A stretch of DNA of 64,000 bases from the NCBI GenBank assembly GCA_018881555.1, contig JACAXG010000202.1, forward strand, positions 806,001 to 870,000, given 5' to 3'. The notes under the pieces were generated by a model, which saw nothing but the letters and a program-made list of their open reading frames with translations, did not search any database and was not told where the DNA came from. Positions 1 through 12,200 of this stretch are shown here, piece by piece (positions within the stretch are counted from its first letter, which is position 1; every line of letters starts with the position of its first letter). The position numbers were made by a program, and so were the translations under genes. The DNA is from Amblyornis subalaris. Its lineage: Eukaryota > Chordata > Aves > Passeriformes > Ptilonorhynchidae.

Positions 1-3000
1 TTCATTAATAAAGATAAGATTTAATTTCATTGTAAAAGTGAAATTGAACCTTGACTTGAACTGGCTTTAAAACACATTGTTCTAGATTATTGATAATTTG
101 ACTAAAATATGTGCCAAATGGCTTTTAGAAAGAAATTGGCAGTGAACGCATGGAATACTAAAGTGTCTGGGGTGCTTGGGTCTCGAAAAGTGCAGAATGC
201 TTAGATGTGAGCTGCCAGTGCATTTGGCAAATGTCTGCAGTTCAGGACTCTCTTGATCTGCAGATGTGATCTCACAGCATCCTGCATCTTTTCTAAAAAT
301 AAACAACATCAAAGAATGTGCAGAGCTAAAAATATTTTTAAAATAAGGCTAGATCTTGTATAGGACAATTCTGGCCTTTGTTTTTTTTTTTTTTGAAATA
401 CCGGGAGCTTAGCTGCTAGAGCTTAAGATTTAGTGTTATTTTATATGCGAAATGTAGTATTTGAAACTGTAGCTAAATTTCTCAAGAGATTTGCTCAAGT
501 GTGTATAGTTTCTGTCCTACGCTGGTTGGAATCACTGAGTTTTGTGGATAAGGTGCCATGTGGTAGTGGAAAATGCAGTGATCTCTATGTCATGCTTGAA
601 CTGAAACTTCCATACCTGGAATAATCGTTGATGATTGTGGGAACAGTGATTCCTAGTGTGTTGCAGTCTTCCACTATGGAAATACCCCACAACAATAAAT
701 AATTTGAAGAACACTTGTATGGCATTTTTTCTGCTNCTTCTATCAAGCTGTTGGTAAAAGACTGGTAAAGGAAGAAAATGCTTACAGACTTAAGAAATAA
801 ATGTGGAAATACTTNCCATATAACCTTTACTATTAAAAGTGGGGTTTTTTTAAAACAATCCAATAGTTGTTGAAAAATAAATGGAAAACAGCACAGATGG
901 CAGTTAAAAATCTGCAGCTGTAAAAGCTAAGTCAAGTTTTTAATTTCCCTTAGACCTTTTCCTACTATGAAAAACAAAAGAGAAAGCTTAAGTATTTTAG
1001 GTGTATTTTATTTTGATGGGCCTCACTACTGGAAAGTTTAAGCTTAAAGACGTGTTTCAAATTAACTTTATCTTATGAAATGCTGCACAGCAAAGCTTTT
1101 TTCCAGAATGTGAAATCTTCGTGCTATGTTGTGGCTTCTGTTGCTGTTTTCTTAGGCTGAAGTTTTTCTGGGTCTGTTGTGTATTTAGTCTGTTTGAAGA
1201 CCATTGGTGAGTGGGATTCTTGGAAGTTGTCTCAGCCTCAGGTTATTGTGCCTGAGACTGATAATGCAGATAGATGCTGTGAAGAAGCATCTGGAATGAA
1301 AATGATAATGAACAACTGCTGATACTTCAGCAGCTTTGACCTGCTAAAACATCAGCTTTAATAAAATTTTATTGATTATTACTTTTATATTACAGGCCAG
1401 GTTTTAGGTTGGTTACTATCTGTTGTTGATCTGAAAACAAACCTAGTGTTATCTTGCATTTAATTATTTTAATATCGTGGTCCTCTCTCTTCTTTAGACC
1501 TTAAAGCTGAAGTCCCTTTGTAGTGTGAAAAGCCCCCTGTTTGAGGGTGACATGAGGCTTGTAGGACTTGTTTAATGCTTAAGAAGCCTGAAGGCTCTCT
1601 TGGCTTATTTTCAACATTGATAATTATTTAGGTTGTTTTTCCTTGAGTAGTTACGTTCTTCTGAGATCTACCATATGTGGGAAATGTGGCTTAGGCACTT
1701 CAAGCAGTGTTGAACTTGGGCAGAGGGTGGCATTTCTGGTAGAGGGTCTTTGTAATCCACGCTCAGAAATGCACAGACAGGCTGCCGTGTCATGAACTGA
1801 GCGGGGGAGCAGCGTGGGCTGTGTTCTGGTCACTGCCTTGTTTCNGTAAGAGAGAACACGCTGCTGAGATGTGCCTGGAGCTGACGGGAAGTTCGAGTGC
1901 ATTGTTGTGACTTGGGCGCGGTGGCTTTCCTGGGACACACTCAGTGTGGCCATGATGGCGCCAGAGGTCTGGAGTAGGTATTGAAGTGTGGTGTGTTCTG
2001 GTCTTTGACAGCCCTTCTGACCCTCAGCTAACCACAGCAATGAGTTTGTAGTGCATGCTTCTTGTCTGCTGGGCCTGAACACGAGAATGTGTTTGGTTTT
2101 ATGACTTTGATGTTATTTTAATGTATTTTCTTTTAATGTGATTTAGATAATGTAAGGATTTTTTTTCTTTCGCTGTTAAAGCACAGTTTAAAAGGTAGGA
2201 ATTAACCCTCTTCACTTGTGCTTCTAAACTGTCATCTTACCTGGTGACTGTGACACTTCCCTGACATATTGTTTGTTTGTCTGGGACACTTGTGAAAATA
2301 TATTTAATTTTTACTTTCGCTCTGAACTTGTGCAACTGATTGGATGCAAGCCAGCTTAAGACAAGGAGCCAAGTTGCCTTGCCATCAGGCTTGTGCTAAT
2401 ATCAGCTGAATCTCAGCCATATCTGATCCGTCCAAATGCCTTCTGGATTCTGTTGACTTTTCTTGTCTCTCCAGGGCACAGGTAAAGAAAAGGTGAACTT
2501 GGCACTGTTTGTAACTTCCTGTGTATGTGTCATAGGTCACACATGCTTAAACTCAGGAAAACAAAGATCTACAGTCCAAAGCTTTTTTTTCCCTTCAAGT
2601 ATTCCCTCCTAGTTAATTTGTTTTTCCTATAACTGTTGGNCAGTAAAACTGTTGATTGTTTAGGACAGCCTAGCTTCCTCCAAAGTTCTGGTAAAAATGC
2701 TTACCTATAATAGTAAGAACTTTTCAACTCTGTTTAGTACATGAGTTTTAAGGTATTATTCTATGCAACAGTGATAGCAGCTCCTTGAAGTTATTTATGT
2801 ATACACTTAAAACAAGCTCTGCAATGCTTCTGCNTAAGTACTAAACAGGCTACAAACAACCCAGTAAATGTTTGAACAATCAATTATTGGCAAAGTATTA
2901 TGTAACAAATCCTGTTAAAACATCACAATTATTGTCAGAATGTAAATGCAAAGCACAGCTGTAATCTGAGTACTCTGTAACAGTTTTTTTTTAATGTCTG

Positions 3001-3113
3001 AAACTGTATTACTGTAAATTGGCCTCTTCCATTAGCTACATGTAGAATAAGATAGTTACCCATTTTTCTATACATANATTTTTTAACTGTTTCTAAATTA
3101 TTCCTTTTCACAG
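1..3113 (+). other. CLEC16A: CLEC16A intron (5' end outside window)
   Basis: AT-rich non-coding sequence with a 14-base T-run at 381-394. I found no exon. The 143-codon minus-strand open frame at 1651-2082 has no recognisable product or supporting splice sites. Confidence 0.8.
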
Positions 3114-3214
3114 GCCTTTTCTTGATATGGTCTATAATGCACTGGACTGTCCTGAGGATGATTACTATGCTCTTTTTGTGCTCTGTCTTTTATATGCAAT
3201 GTCACACAACAAAG
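3114..3214 (+). CDS. CLEC16A: CLEC16A exon 1 of 12 in window
   Basis: 101 bases between a TTTTCACAG acceptor and a GTAAGT donor. The first base completes a codon begun upstream. It encodes window residues 1-33, PFLDMVYNALDCPEDD through SHNK, and ends on the first base of a Gly codon. The conserved hydrophobic helix ALFVLCLLYAM is characteristic of CLEC16A orthologues. Confidence 0.95.
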
Positions 3215-6200
3215 GTAAGTGCTGTTATGTAGAGTTAACTTTACAACCCCTGCAAGGCCAGGGTTTGAAGAAACTGTAAACCTCAGTATAGTCATCTTCT
3301 GTTTTGTGAGGTTGTTTATTGCCATTCTTTAGAATGGGACAGGGAGATCCCCAACAATCCATAATTGTGTATTGTTCTAAGAGGTCTTACAGCAGCCAGT
3401 CTGTTCTGAGAAATAACTTTGATATTTTAGAGGAATATGGTAAAGAAAGATGGTATTAGTTTCCTTATATAACAAGTCAGTGAAAATTCTGTTTGTGTTG
3501 GGCAGGATACTAAATGAGATGCTACTAGTTNCAAAATAAAATTCCCATTTTTTTAAAAAACGTATGTGAACAGATCACTTACTACCAGAATGTAAAATCA
3601 GACTTTCATTTTTTCTTCTTTAGCCATTATGCTCTTCAGATGTGTGGCTTGACTTTGATTTGATTTAGATGAAAACAAATAATCTGAGAATTTCAGGCTG
3701 CATTTAAGGCTGAGAATTTTCAGNGATGCATCAATGTGTTTAGTCTTTCCGTTGTTCCTCCTTTTGCTTGTAATACAAATTCAAAGCTAACTTGCCTAGT
3801 TTTCTATTGCTAATTGTTCTCTTCTGAGAAAACTGCTGTGGTCTATTAAATGCTTGCCTCGTGGCACACTCNTGTTTTCTAATTTGCCTTTCTTCCTTCA
3901 CCTCCATGAAAGGACTTGATTCAGTCAAGCTGGAGAGAATTCAACTTCCAGCTCAACATGCTGAAGAGAGAAATTCGTATAATCATGTACTTGCAGAAAG
4001 ACTCATCAGGATAATGAATTATGCTGCACAACCAGGTATTGCTTTTCCAGGGGTTTTTTTTTCAAGCTGGAATTTTTGAAGATGGAAAAAAGCTACTTAG
4101 CCTCTTGTCTTTAAGGNGAAGGAGAATGTTCAGCGTGCTCTTGATGAGCAGTACCTAGATATGATTTGTGAAAGAAAACAATTGGCTTTTCCTTGGTTGT
4201 TGAGGAACCAGAAACTCTGGATTTCTGCTGAATTGTTGTTTTTACACTCAGAAATATACAAGGATCTGTTGTCTTAATTCCTACTTTCTGCGTTTTGGAA
4301 TAAACAAAAATTGAGATTGAGTGGTTTCACCTTAATGTAGGATTTCATCCTGAAAATATGATCTATGGCACCTCTGCTTGTAAAAAGAATTCCAGTGGAG
4401 AAATAGTCTTGAAAACTATGGTATCCTTTGCTCAGAGCNGTCCTTTGTCAATCACCTCTAGGTGGTAGCAAATTTTCCCATACTTTTTTTTTAAACTCAG
4501 ATTGTATTTTCAATTCTGAACTGTTTTGCAGAAAAATTTGTNTTTTCCTTCAGCTTTTTTTGTAAAATGAGGGTTACAATGCTCTGTGACCTATTCCATG
4601 GAAACATGATTTTTGTTCAAGCCACGCCTCTTCTCCTCCCCCCCCTTTAAAACTTCAGATGGGTAGAACTGGTTTTCCCCAGCAACTGACACAATCAAAT
4701 CAAATTCCTGNTTGCCTGTAGAACAAAAATCTAATGTTTGTTTCACTTGCAAGACTGATCTGCAGTGTATTAACTTGTGCTGATGTGTCAGACAGGGATT
4801 AAAAGCATGTGAAGCATATGAAGAGTTTGTACATATAGCAGCAGGAAAGAGTGCAAATGAGGATATGCGTCTAGTTAAATAAAGGCATGTCTGGGGAGGA
4901 AAGTGCTGGGGAAAGGTGGAAATAGGNGATTTTTATTAAACTTGCTAAATGCTGTGTAGAACATCTCCTTTTCTCTCTTTAAGGAAAAGCTATGCCTTAC
5001 TACTATGCTATATACAAAGCTGCCTTTCNCTTTGTAACTTCATTCATGCCAAATGTCTGTGATCCTTTTGTAATTTTAGTGTAATTCAACCTGTGCTGCA
5101 GATTGATAAAGGCATTGGTTTGGTCTTATTTTTCAATAGTATTAATCTTTGCCTTCTTATTGAATGGTTCTGCTTTAAATTTTCTTCTGTTTCAAATTAT
5201 TCTTCCAGTTCTCTTTCTTTTATAGCCATCAGCATTGTAAGGCAGCATCAGTGCTCATCCCTGTCAGATGGAGGGGTATGACAGAGGACCAAAGTTTGAC
5301 AATTGCAGGAAGAGTAGAAACATTTAAGAACATCAAATAATGAGAAAAGCTATAATTACACTGCTGCTATTTTGTATATTGAAATTTTCTTTTCATAGAT
5401 GGAAAAATTCGTTTGGCAACTTTAGAACTTGGCTGCCTATTGCTGAAGCAGCTTGTGTTTTCTAAAAACGGCAGGATCATAAAAAGTGTTCACCTCGATT
5501 GTCTTGAGGTGAGTATTTTCTTTCAAATTGCCAGTGATTGTGTTACTGGTCTTTGAGTCTTGTAGTATAGTTGAATAAATTTGTTTCATTTCTGATTGCA
5601 ATAAGCCTAAATGTGAAACTTGAGCTTCTGGACCATTTTTGCATTGGTGGCTCTGTGCACTGAGCATAACCCATGTTCTGTTCTCAGCTTTGCTATTTTA
5701 ACTTGTAACTTCTCAAGCAGCTTCGCTTCGTTTTCCCTCTGAAATTTGTTTGTCATCCATCTCAATAGTGTAAAGAAAAGTGCTTTTGAAACTAATAACC
5801 TCACATAAGCTGTCTTTTCATAGGTGCAAGAACTGTATTCTATCAAATTCTGGGATTAAGGCCATGAATGTGGATATTAATAGACAGTCTCCTTTGTAAG
5901 ANTTTTTGGGTGGGTTTTTTAATGTGACTAATAAGTGGTGTATGTATTCCCTGAAATGCATTTTCTCTTTTCTAGGGTGCAAGGGAGGAAAGTGTTCATC
6001 TCCTCCGTCGTTTCTATAAGGTACATATGCAAAATGCTGTAAGAAAAATAAATACGCTTTATGTAGTGGGGAATGTCTGCAGGCCAGTCTTTACATAGTT
6101 CCCAAAGCAGCACTTTATTAAGATAGGAACTCCAAATATGTGAGAGAGAAGGAAGTGTTTTGTTGGAGGATTCCTCTCCTTTCCTGCCCTTCCCCTACCA

Positions 6201-9200
6201 CACTGACATATGTCACAAAAGGGCTTTTGGAAGACTCACAGGTTTTGCATTGGAGATCAGGTTTATCATTGACACTAATATGGAATGTGTTTGGTTTTGA
6301 CATTACTTTTTGTTTGTGTCATATCTGAAATGATGATCTGAAGTTTTANTCTTTTTTTCTTATTGGAAACCTTTGAAGCTTTTTACTTTGTGTGTGTGTG
6401 TTCTAAACAATGAAAGAAACAAAATTTTTAGTCCTAAGCGTTAACTTCTGTATAAGGAGTGGTAAATCCATGACAGATTTCAAGTGTCTGAAATATCTTC
6501 CTGTTTTTGTTAGAATTCTCTGGAAGGATGTTTGCTCAATGTGGCTTACAAAAAATAAGTAACTTGTGGTGGGTTGACCTTGGCCGGCTGCTAGAGGTCC
6601 ACTCAGCTGCTCTCTCACTGTCCTTCCTCAACAGGATGGAGGGAGAATAGAATATCTTGTCAAGATAAAGAACAGGGAGGTCACTTACCAAGTACAGTCA
6701 TGGGCAAAATAGACTCAGCTTGGCAAAAATTAATTTATTGCCAAAAAAAATAAATTTAGATAGTGAGAAACAAAGACAAATTAAAACGCTTTGTGCTGTC
6801 CTCCCACCTCTCCCTTTTNCCAGACTCAGCTTTGTTCCTGACTCTTCAACCTTCTCCCTCTGTAAGTGGTGCAGGGGTGATGGGAAGCAGGGGTTTGGTG
6901 TCAGTCCATAACAGTTTATCTCTGTTGCTGCTTCTTCCTCACGCTTACCCTGTCCCAGTGTGGGTCCCCTCCTCCATGTGCTGCAGTCCCTCAGGAAAAT
7001 AATTGCTTCAGTGTGGGTCCTGCAGACTGCAGCCCCCTCGGAGCGCATCTGCCTGCTGCAGCATGGGTACCTGCTCCACCATGCTCTTCCAGGGGCTGCA
7101 GAGGAATCTCTCTCCCTTTCCGAAATGTTTTCCCAGAGGTGCCATCAGTGTTGCTGAAGGGCTCAGCGGTGCCCTGCAGCTGTTGGAGGGTGCTGGAACT
7201 GGCTGCGTCCAGCACAGGCACCCCCAGCCTCCCCTCACAGACACCCTGTACGTAACCAAACCAAACAAGCACAGCTCCATAGCAGCAAGGATTCATGGAA
7301 TGTCTATATTCTTTCTTTTGGAAGGGAGAAGAAATTTTTCTGGATATGTTTGAAGATGAATACCGGAGTATGACGGTAAGTGACACCCCTCAAACCCAGA
7401 TACAGCACAAGAACAAGAAAAAGTAGTGGTAGCTGCTGAGAAGACTAGGGTCTTCATTGCTGGGAGTAGGATAACAAAATGTGGGTGGCATTTTTGTCTC
7501 TGAGGAGTGTCTATCCTTATATAAATCGTTTATGTGAGATTTCACAGCTCTTTATTAAATAAACTTCCATTGCTTTCTAAAACTGAGTATACAAAAATTA
7601 GCCTACTAAATGGGACACTGGATTTATTTNTTTTCCCTAAACAATATGAAAATCTTCCTATATCTATCTGAAGCCCAGCAAGGTCTCAGTTTTGAGAAAG
7701 TTCTTTTTGGAGAGAAAAAGGTCTGAGAAACTTTCTTGTGATGGAAGTAACTACAAATTCAAGTCAGAATTTAAAATCAAACCTGGCAGAATTTGTTTTT
7801 TAGTATTTGGGAAATTACTTTTTTTCTGTAATCTTCTGGAGTTTTTCCTGTGTTTTATCAGTGTGGAAACTTCAACAGTGTGTCTGGGAACAATGAGCAA
7901 ATATAAATTAGAGATTGCATGTAAGGAGCTTGAAATAAGACATTAGAAATTCTCGGAATTCTAGAATATGCAACAGTGAGTTGGATTTGAAACTAAAGAG
8001 GCAAATGCTTATTGTTCTGTATGGTAATCAATGTTAAAATATTTTTATAGATCAAACCTATGAATGTAGAATATTTGATGATGGATGCCTCGATCTTGTT
8101 ACCCCCAACGGGGACACCACTGACTGGTATTGATTTTGTGAAAAGGTTGCCTTGTGGAGATGTGGAAAGAACACGAAGAGTGAGTAAGACTATTTTTCTT
8201 ACATTTGTTTATGACAAAATGATGCCAAAGTCTTAGAGCAATTCTAGGAATACAAATATTTTTCTTTGAAAACTGCTTGATTGGAAGCTTCATCCATAAA
8301 ATCATAAAAGCTTGATGAAGACAGGCCTATTATATAATAATTACCTGCCCGAGTGGGGAAACTTGCTCTGATTTCTTGTGTCTAGTCAATGCAACATGTT
8401 CCTGCACTGGGGTTTTAATTTTTCAGACCGTGCAGAAATCTACGTAGTAAGGCATTTTGATGACACTCACTAATATCTTGTCAGCTTCTTTCCTGACCTG
8501 CTCTCTTGGTCTGTCTCTCAGTTATAATCCTGTAGTAAGACTCCCCATGGAAGGCTGACTGGCTTCGTGTTGCTTGTGTTTCTAGACATGGCAAAAAAAT
8601 CTGATTTTACTGGAGAGTTCGTCTTGCCAAAGTAATTCATGATAGAGATCTTGAGAATAAGTAGAAACCAGCAAAATATCTATTTTTATGACTGACACAA
8701 TCTGTAGAGGAGATGCTGACCTGAATCATCCTTATTTCCATTCTTGGATTAATCAGTTCTTGGCCCTTATCTGGCAGTGTCCTGGAAACCTTGCAGTGTC
8801 AGTAAGTCCAAGAGATATGTTGCTGCACGACATTATTTTGAAAGTGCTGCTCTTTGAGTTTCTTTGAATTTATGTAAGTGTGTATGTAAGTACATTCAAG
8901 TACTCTTGAAGAAAAAACAGATTTCCAGGAATCTTCTGAAAAGGTTTATATTCATTACTTACTATAAGCCACACAGCTTTTGTTATCACAGCAATTTTTT
9001 TGATAAAATACAGTGAATTATTTTGAAAAGTATTATTCTTAGAAAGCAGAAATGCTTCCTGGAATTCTCTCTGAGGCATTCAACAGAAGGATACTTAGAA
9101 ATGCACATTAGTGGGAAATGAGTGTTCCAGAGTTTTCCTGTGCTAGATAACGAATAGCTTAACTTCTGTTGGTGGAAATAAAAAAAATCCATACAAATAT

Positions 9201-12200
9201 TCCTGTCGATTCTTTGGGATGAAAAGGTCTCTATCATCAGTAAGAACTTCCAGAATGCTTCCTTGTTGGTCCTCCTTCCCCAGTCATGTTGCACTCAAGT
9301 TTTAGTATCTCTTCAATTCCTATGCTGCTCTTTCAGTGAGGCTGCCTCACTTCAGCTGAATGACAATATGCTGAACTTCAGGTATATCTTCTGACATTGC
9401 TGTGGCCACTTAACCTTTGCTGGCGTTTCAAATGGAAAAGGATTCGATTCTGAGCATCCTGTGACATGATTCCAAAAAAGTTCTCAAGTTTTATTTCACT
9501 AGCAAGTGAAGAAGTATCTTACTTTGATTATATTGTAAGTTCTTAACTGTTAGGATCTTACTTCTTCTTTGCTACAGAAAGTCCCTCTAAGTGGCAGCTC
9601 TTCTCTTAACAGCTTTAGGAGGAACTCTCAAAAATCAGATACTTGTGGTGGTGTCCAAGGCCTGTCTCTGAAAATCCAAATGCTCTGCCATAAAACGCCA
9701 AACTGGCCAGAAGTTCTTGGCTGTTTTCTGAAATTGGCTGCTGCTGCTTGATCAAGCCTTCTGCCCCAATCACATGTTCCTTTGAATAGTTGATAGCCCA
9801 GTTACTGCTTGTTGGTTTTATCTCTTCCTACTGTTTTCTATAGTCCTAGAGATGGTATTGCTTACCAGTCACCTGGAATAATGCAGACTTATTTTTGTGC
9901 TTAATTTGGGAGGTAATGAACAGAGCGGGTCTTGAACTCTGCCCCTCGGAGTACATAGCAAGTGAAGGCTTTGTGAGAAGTTTTTGAAGTACCAAGAACA
10001 CTTTTTCTTGAGAATGTAGTAAGATAGTGGTAGGTTTCTCTCCAAATGGCTATTTCTTTGCACATGGTACCTGTATATAAATGAGGAAATCAACATCATA
10101 ATGTATAGTTCTTTAATGTGGGTAGAAATCAATATTTTTTCCAACTTAAACAAGAAAACAAAAGTCAGCTGAAAAAAATTTTAGGCCACTGAGCTTTTCT
10201 GTCGTTTTATTGAGAGCTGATAAAATGTTATAGAAAGGCACAACATATTGATATTATTGCTAACAAACTGAGGGCTGTTAGTGTTGTAGGAAGCACAACG
10301 TGGTTCCCTTTTCATCTGATGTTATTTTGGTTTTTTGGGGTTTTTTTGCAAAGGCTAAAGTTCTAATTTTATTTCCTACTTCTGTACTCTTTTCTGCACT
10401 AAATGTGATTATATGTTTGGAAAAAAATGCCATTAGTTTTATGGGAAATGAATGTGATAAAAATTAATGCAGTCTAGGAGGAAGAGGTTTGAGGGGGAAG
10501 ATAAGTGAAAGCAGGCTGAATGATGGTTACCCTCTAAATTAAAAAAAAACCCAAACAAAAACCTTGTTGGATTTGACTTCTGGCTTACCAAAAATGCCAA
10601 GATTTTCCTATTCTTGATTTGAATTTTGGTAAGATTTAAAATTTTATTGTAAATCAAATACTGTGAATTCTTCTTGAAGCATCTGGTAGTAAAGCTGCTT
10701 TATAGTAATCTTATATAATTTCAGTAAATCCACAATACATTAAAATGTGATCTGCCTAAATGGGAGATGATATCTCCCATTATAAAGTGACTGTGTTCTT
10801 GTAAATTAGGTAGTGTTAATATCATATTTTTGTTAGATACCCTGGATATCCTTTGCTCTGTGTAATCATATTGCCCTGTTAGATTTCAACAGCATACCAA
10901 ATCCATTGGTGTCATTTCATGGAGGAGCCAGATTCATGGCTTCCCTCTCTTCACCCCTGTTCTGCCAGAAGTTTCTGAAAGCACTGCCAGTAGAGAGCAG
11001 GCCAAACACTCACATTTCTGGTTNACAGGAGCCACTCTTTTGTTGATTTTAAAAATAGAGGGGTGAAGGGTTTTCCCTTAAAGCACTTTAGATTTGTTTT
11101 TCCTAATACTTCCTGCAATCTGGGAGTTTCTGGGCACTGCAGCTGTTCTTGAATTCAATGCTTTTACTGTAAGGCAGCAGTTAATTTACTGTATGCCACA
11201 GAATTACTATGTAGGGAACTCTTAAAAAGCAAAACACCGGAAGTAATAAAAAATGATTTTTCATTTGCTATACTGAAAATGCAGTTCTTGTAGGGAAAGA
11301 GGATTATAAATGGTGCCTTTCAAGATGTGGCTAATAAAATGATTGTTCTTTGACACTTTTGATCTTTGCATACCATATGTCATGAATTTGTAAATCAAAA
11401 CTAGCGTATTCATTTCACAAAGCAGCTGTTGAAAGTTTCTTGGGACTGGTGCAGCTTTCAGAATGCTTTGCTCTGATGAAGACCTTCTGAGAATATAAAT
11501 TAAGTACTCTGAGAATGTTACATGTGGCTAGTTTTGATGAACACAGCAAATTAAAATGCAGAAATCCCCACTGTTTCTCTCTTAACTTGTAGACATCTTA
11601 GGTAGACTCGGCTAGAAGAGTTACTACTGTTTTAAGTTCAAAATGTGAGAGTCTCTGAAAGTTGGTTTTGTAGGTGTCTGTAGCATACAAGTATTGCAAA
11701 TACAATCAGTCTCAAAATAATGATTAAAGAAAAAAATTCCAAGCTTGTTGTTTTTGCTTAAACAGCTGTAAGCGTTTCTGTCTGTCACAATCTGTGTAAG
11801 TGTGCCAGTAGGACAAAAGCTCTGCTGCTTCTACTTCATTGAAAATAAATAGCATGTTTCAGCTTCTTTCATATGTCCTTTTTGAGTTAAGTTGGAAATT
11901 ACATTTGAATTTTTCAATTTTAAGTGTAGATTTACTGTAGGACAGCAAACTTGGGGGTTGTAAAAGCCAGTATATGTTTGTAAGATTGTTAAAATACATA
12001 GTATTGGGTGTAAAAATATTTTAATATTCTTTTCTTTAATTTCTCAAGGCAATCAGAGTTTTCTTTATGCTCCGTTCGCTGTCACTGCATTTGCGAGGTG
12101 AGCCAGAAACTCAGTTACCACTCACAAGGGAGGGAGATCTGATAAAGGCAGATGATGTTCTTGACTTGAGTAAGTAGTCCCTCAATTTCCTAAATAGTCT

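Noticed and set aside
1651..2082. 143-codon open frame on the minus strand
   Set aside because: No recognisable domain, no supporting splice sites, contains an N, and lies in a CLEC16A intron. Expected by chance in a somewhat GC-richer patch.
6991..7386. Overlapping open frames on both strands
   Set aside because: They fall in the GC-rich half of the LTR, and one runs over exon 5; not a gene.
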